Part shown: one piece after another, positions 5,048 through 8,004 of the stretch
How the letters are laid out: every line of letters begins with the position of its first letter
Position numbering within the stretch: the stretch's first letter is position 1
Origin: Dehalococcoidales bacterium
GTDB lineage: Bacteria > Chloroflexota > Dehalococcoidia > Dehalococcoidales > Fen-1064
Assembly (NCBI GenBank): GCA_028712845.1
Contig: JAQTPO010000090.1
Location: 1 to 8,004 of the forward strand
DNA length: 8,004 bases
Reading direction: 5' to 3'
Program-made: the position numbers and the translations under genes
Notes under the pieces: model-generated
The model's database searches: none
What the model was told of the DNA's origin: nothing
The model's input: only the letters and a program-made list of their open reading frames with translations

Positions 5048-7540
5048 TTATTCGATAGCTCCCTCTATCAACATTTGCGCAATTTCTTCATCTGACATAC
5101 CGAGGACTTGCTTGAAAACATATTCGTTATGCTCACCGAGCAAGGGAGCTCGTTTCAGTGAAGTCGGCGACTTCGATAGAATAAAATGAGGTCTTATTGC
5201 CCGGTACTTTACTATTTCAGGATGTTCCAGTTCCGGGTATAACTTCCGATATTTAAGATGCGGGTCATTTTCCACAAGGTCTCTGGCTGTCAGAACAACA
5301 CCCGCACCAACACCATCTGCTTGCATCATGGTCATTACATCTTCTGCTTTACGGGTAATAGTCCAGGACTCTACCAGTTTGTTCAACTCATCTTCATTTT
5401 CTTTCCTGGCGGTTAAAGTAGCGAATCTTGAGTCTTTTGTCCATGCAGGATTGCCGATAACCCTGCAAAAACCCTGCCATTCTTCGGCAGTGAAAACCGC
5501 GATGGCGCACCACCTATCATACCCGAGACAACAATAGGCTCCATGCGGAGCGGCATTTTCAACTTTATTACCTACCCGGTTAGCTACCCTGCCGTTAACT
5601 CCATAGTCCAATATCAGCGGAGCAATAAACTGCATAGCAGTTTCGTACTGCGAAAGGTCGAAATATTGTCCCTTTCCCGTCCTGCGCCTGTAATCGAGAG
5701 CAGATAAAAGCGCAATAAGACTCAGTTGAGGCGCAGTAAAATCCGTGTAGATTTCTAATTCCACCGGCGGTTTATCCGCCCAGCCCGTAATGGAATCAAA
5801 CCCGGAAAGAGCCGTCAATTGCATCCCGTAACCCGGGTGGCCGGAATGTGGTCCGGTCTGTCCCTGCATGCAAGAGCTGAGCATGATAATATCCGGCTTA
5901 ACTTTTCTTAATTCATTGTAGCCTAATCCCAGCCTCTCCATTACCCCACCCGCAAAATTTTCTGTGACTATATCGGCTTTTGCTACCAGCTTTTTGGCTA
6001 ATTCGATTCCAGCCGGCTTTGTGATGTTTATTGTCACGCTCAGCTTATCTGTATTAGAAAAAACAAAGCGTCCGGCACGGTTGGGACCTTGAATATTTTC
6101 CTTGAATGGGTAGGTTGACCGAAAAAGCTCCGGTCTCGTTACGGTTTCCATCTTAATAACTTCAGCGCCATAAGCACCCATAATCCTGCCGGTTAGCGGA
6201 ATTGCTAATGCCGAGCCGAATTCAATAACTCTTACACCTGCCAGAGGTTTTGTAGTTAGGATATCACTTGCCGTATCCTTACTGAATATTTCAGGAAAGT
6301 TAGCTTTTTGTTTATCAAACAGTGTTTTGCTTTGTGAAATTTCTAATTCATGGAGAACCTCTTCATTATGTTCGCCGATATGTGGCGCTTTTCTTGATAC
6401 CATTGGTGGAGTTTCAGTAGCTTTTAAAAATGGTCCGGGATACATAATTGCATCGCTCAGTTCCTTGTGCTCCAGTTTTATCCAGCATTCTCTTGTTTTT
6501 AGCTGAATATCTTCGAGAATATCTTTAATATTATAAAGAGGAAATAACTGTAACCGGCGTTTTAACGCTCCTTCATAAAGTTCCGATTTTGTATGCGCAA
6601 GAAAGAATTTCTGAGTCGGCTCTGCTATCTTATCGATTACATCTTGAGAGGCATCATTGAAGTTATAGACAGGCCAATCAAATTTCTTGATATAATCGTT
6701 TGCCATTCCTTCGCTATCCATCCATGCGACCAATGGCTTCATCAGGCGGTCCGCAGTAGCTCCTCCCCAGAAAGCCCAGATAATATACCCATCTTTACAC
6801 TCCCATTTAAACGGCAACCTCGGTCTGGGTGGAGCACCACCGTGCGGAAGCAAGACATTCAAAGTATCCCAATATACCACAGGATGCTCGACACAATACG
6901 CAACACATTCCTGAACGGAAATATCTACGTGCTGTCCGCCTCCCGTTTTCTGCCGTTGTGAGAGAGCAATCATCGCCGCGACTGCTGACGAAGAACCGGC
7001 AAGGAGATGCGCTTGAGAATGATGACTGACGTGTACTGGAGAACGGTCAGGATCTCCGAAGAGATACATGTAGCCACCCAATGCCCAGGAGACAATATCG
7101 GATGCTTTAAAATCTCGGTATGGCCCGGTCTGCCCGAAGGGCGTGATGGATGCCATGATGATGCCGGGATTCACTTTCTCCAGTTCTTCATAACCGAGTC
7201 CTATCTTTTCCATATACCCGGGGGCAAAGGACTCTACTACGATATCGGCTGTCTTTACCAGTCTCTTGAAAAGTTCCTGTCCGTCGGCGGTCTCGATATC
7301 GAGGGTTATCCCCCTTTTGTTCACATTATAAGCAAACCAGAATAGGCTCTTCTCAGGGTCCGGCTCATCATGATAAAAAGGACCGTTATTTCTCGCCGAA
7401 TCTCCACCCGGTCTCTCGATTTTGATGACATCGGCGCCGAGGTCGCCTAACAACTTGCCGCATAACAAGCCTTTCTCGTCAGTCAAATCGAGCACACGAT
7501 ACGGGCTTAGCATACCGTTGGTTTTATCATCTCGATTCAA
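5048..7540 (-). CDS. Fused double family III CoA-transferase (830 aa)
   Basis: Two complete CaiB/BaiF domains lie in one chain, about twice the usual 400 residues. The N domain (about 10-400) has GDLGADVIKIERPGGD (32-47), ITPFGQTGPYRDF (132-144), TGGGQHVDIS (199-208) and APHIGEHN (385-392). Its catalytic position holds H178 (SQAHLLAG) instead of Asp. A linker of about 35 residues (400-434) leads to the C domain, with SSCMQGQTGP (555-564), D600 in YTDF as the likely catalytic Asp 21 residues before TGKG, and APLLGEHN (798-805). So one half looks inactive and the other active. Family III enzymes are interlocked dimers, so the fusion may tie a heterodimer together in one chain. The start is TTG at 7540, with GGAGG 7 nt upstream; the next in-frame ATG is Met10. 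It precedes a split version of itself by 35 nt. Substrate unknown. Confidence 0.88.
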   Translation of the reverse strand: MNRDDKTNGMLSPYRVLDLTDEKGLLCGKLLGDLGADVIKIERPGGDSARNNGPFYHDEPDPEKSLFWFAYNVNKRGITLDIETADGQELFKRLVKTADIVVESFAPGYMEKIGLGYEELEKVNPGIIMASITPFGQTGPYRDFKASDIVSWALGGYMYLFGDPDRSPVHVSHHSQAHLLAGSSSAVAAMIALSQRQKTGGGQHVDISVQECVAYCVEHPVVYWDTLNVLLPHGGAPPRPRLPFKWECKDGYIIWAFWGGATADRLMKPLVAWMDSEGMANDYIKKFDWPVYNFNDASQDVIDKIAEPTQKFFLAHTKSELYEGALKRRLQLFPLYNIKDILEDIQLKTRECWIKLEHKELSDAIMYPGPFLKATETPPMVSRKAPHIGEHNEEVLHELEISQSKTLFDKQKANFPEIFSKDTASDILTTKPLAGVRVIEFGSALAIPLTGRIMGAYGAEVIKMETVTRPELFRSTYPFKENIQGPNRAGRFVFSNTDKLSVTINITKPAGIELAKKLVAKADIVTENFAGGVMERLGLGYNELRKVKPDIIMLSSCMQGQTGPHSGHPGYGMQLTALSGFDSITGWADKPPVELEIYTDFTAPQLSLIALLSALDYRRRTGKGQYFDLSQYETAMQFIAPLILDYGVNGRVANRVGNKVENAAPHGAYCCLGYDRWCAIAVFTAEEWQGFCRVIGNPAWTKDSRFATLTARKENEDELNKLVESWTITRKAEDVMTMMQADGVGAGVVLTARDLVENDPHLKYRKLYPELEHPEIVKYRAIRPHFILSKSPTSLKRAPLLGEHNEYVFKQVLGMSDEEIAQMLIEGAIE
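7134..7513 (-). repeat. Near-identical 380-bp block, copy B (in the fused gene)
   Basis: Partner of the block at 4612-4991, offset by 2522 bp in direct orientation without gaps. It starts at codon Met10 of the 830-residue protein and ends around GQTGP (residue 139). Direct repeats of this length and identity could recombine, deleting about 2.5 kb or exchanging sequence between the fused and split genes. Confidence 0.85.
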
Positions 7541-7632
7541 GGTTTAGCCTCCACGACATTGATTTAAACCGTCAGATAACCACACCCACTATGAGATTAC
7601 GTTTCGTTTAAATGTTCTTGATGAGATTTGCC
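7541..7632 (-). other. Longest gap in the cluster, 92 nt
   Basis: This is the space between the partial CoA-transferase and the fused one. The GGAGG of the next gene is at 7548-7552. I see no convincing -35/-10 pair and no terminator stem. ATTTAAAC (7562-7569) and GTTTAAAT (7606-7613) are inverted copies 36 nt apart, but the core is an A/T palindrome and may be chance. An internal promoter cannot be excluded. Confidence 0.35.
7548..7552 (-). promoter_or_regulatory. Ribosome binding site deciding a TTG start (fused gene)
   Basis: GGAGG on the - strand stands 7 nt before the TTG at 7540-7538, the same spacing as in the 413-residue paralog. The first in-frame ATG is 27 nt further on and has no site of its own. 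Confidence 0.7.
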
Positions 7633-8004
7633 CTAAGCAATAATACGTTTCTCTCTGAATGCAGAAAGCTCTTCTAGTGTATAACCATATTCCAGAAGAA
7701 CCTCGTTTGTGTGTTGTCCATGTTGCGGAGCCGGCATTCTTATTTTTTCCGGATATTTACTGAGTGTTACCGGATTCCCCACCATCTCCATACGTCCGTA
7801 AACAGGATGGTCATAAGGGATAAAGAAATTATTTGCCCTAGCTTGTGGGTCAGCAATGACCTCCGGCAGAGTCTGTACCGGAGCCCACGGCACTCCCTCT
7901 TTATCAAGGCGAACCTTCCACTCTGCCATAGTTTTACTTAAAAATGCCTCCACGATGATGTGGAATAATGGAATGCGATTTTGCATCAGTGCCTCGAGTG
8001 TAGA
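7633..8004 (-). CDS. C-terminal part of a family III CoA-transferase (5' end outside the window)
   Basis: The frame is open to the right edge and ends with TAG at 7635-7633, giving at least 123 residues. An ATG at 7986 is internal and should not be taken as the start. The sequence is the C-terminal region of a CaiB/BaiF protein: MAEWKVRLDKEGVPWAPVQ, then PEVIADPQARANNFF, PVYGRMEMVGNPVTLS, and the ending GQHTNEVLLEYGYTLEEL, which corresponds to the GEHN-containing tail of the other copies. It resembles ordinary stand-alone members more than the paired halves downstream, since it has GQHT in place of GEHN. The catalytic region is outside the window, so activity cannot be judged. It is upstream of the fused gene on the same strand, probably in the same operon. 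Confidence 0.85.
   Translation of the reverse strand, partial: STLEALMQNRIPLFHIIVEAFLSKTMAEWKVRLDKEGVPWAPVQTLPEVIADPQARANNFFIPYDHPVYGRMEMVGNPVTLSKYPEKIRMPAPQHGQHTNEVLLEYGYTLEELSAFREKRIIA

Noticed and set aside
7562..7613. Inverted ATTTAAAC/GTTTAAAT pair as an operator
   Set aside because: The shared core TTTAAA is self-complementary and A/T-rich, the arms are only 8 nt, and the spacing is wide; chance is likely.
1..8004. CRISPR array, tRNA, rRNA or insertion sequence
   Set aside because: No regularly spaced short repeats, cloverleaf-like segments, transposase motifs or terminal inverted repeats were seen; the only long repeat is the pair of homologous coding blocks.

Overview
This window looks like part of a bacterial chromosome with moderate G+C (mid-40s per cent, judged by eye), strong GGAGG-type ribosome binding sites and some TTG starts. 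The gene content is a run of family III (CaiB/BaiF) CoA-transferases, an FAD-dependent oxidoreductase and a HemG-like flavodoxin. That would suit an anaerobic or sediment bacterium such as a Dehalococcoidia-type Chloroflexota or a related fermenter or degrader. The taxonomic guess is inference only, because no marker gene is present.

Layout: the left end (1-886) is on the + strand. It holds the 3' end of an unidentified gene (2-202) and a 201-residue flavodoxin-domain protein (281-886). A 14-bp hairpin at 964-995 separates this from a long convergent cluster on the - strand. Read in its own direction from the right edge, the cluster is: the C-terminal end of a CoA-transferase (8004-7633); an 830-residue protein made of two fused CoA-transferase domains (7540-5048); a 413-residue CoA-transferase (5012-3771); a 403-residue CoA-transferase (3740-2529); and a 478-residue FAD-dependent oxidoreductase (2482-1046). 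Gaps of 92, 35, 30 and 46 nt suggest one operon ending at the hairpin.

The main point of interest is the relation between the fused gene and the split pair. The 413- and 403-residue proteins match the N and C halves of the 830-residue protein, in the same order. Both N-type domains have His where the catalytic Asp of the family is expected, and both C-type domains keep the Asp. The two split genes lie in the same reading frame, separated by one TAG and ten sense codons. The distance from the GEHN motif of the first domain to the [DE]F of the second is 49 codons in both versions, so the split pair looks like a fused gene interrupted by a single amber codon (827 residues if read through, against 830). 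In addition, about 380 bp at the start of the two N-type domains is nearly identical (about a dozen mismatches) while the rest has diverged, which suggests recent gene conversion.

Together the genes suggest one or two two-domain, one-active-site CoA-transferases that move CoA between carboxylic acids, with a flavoenzyme acting on a related substrate. The substrate cannot be read from the sequence.
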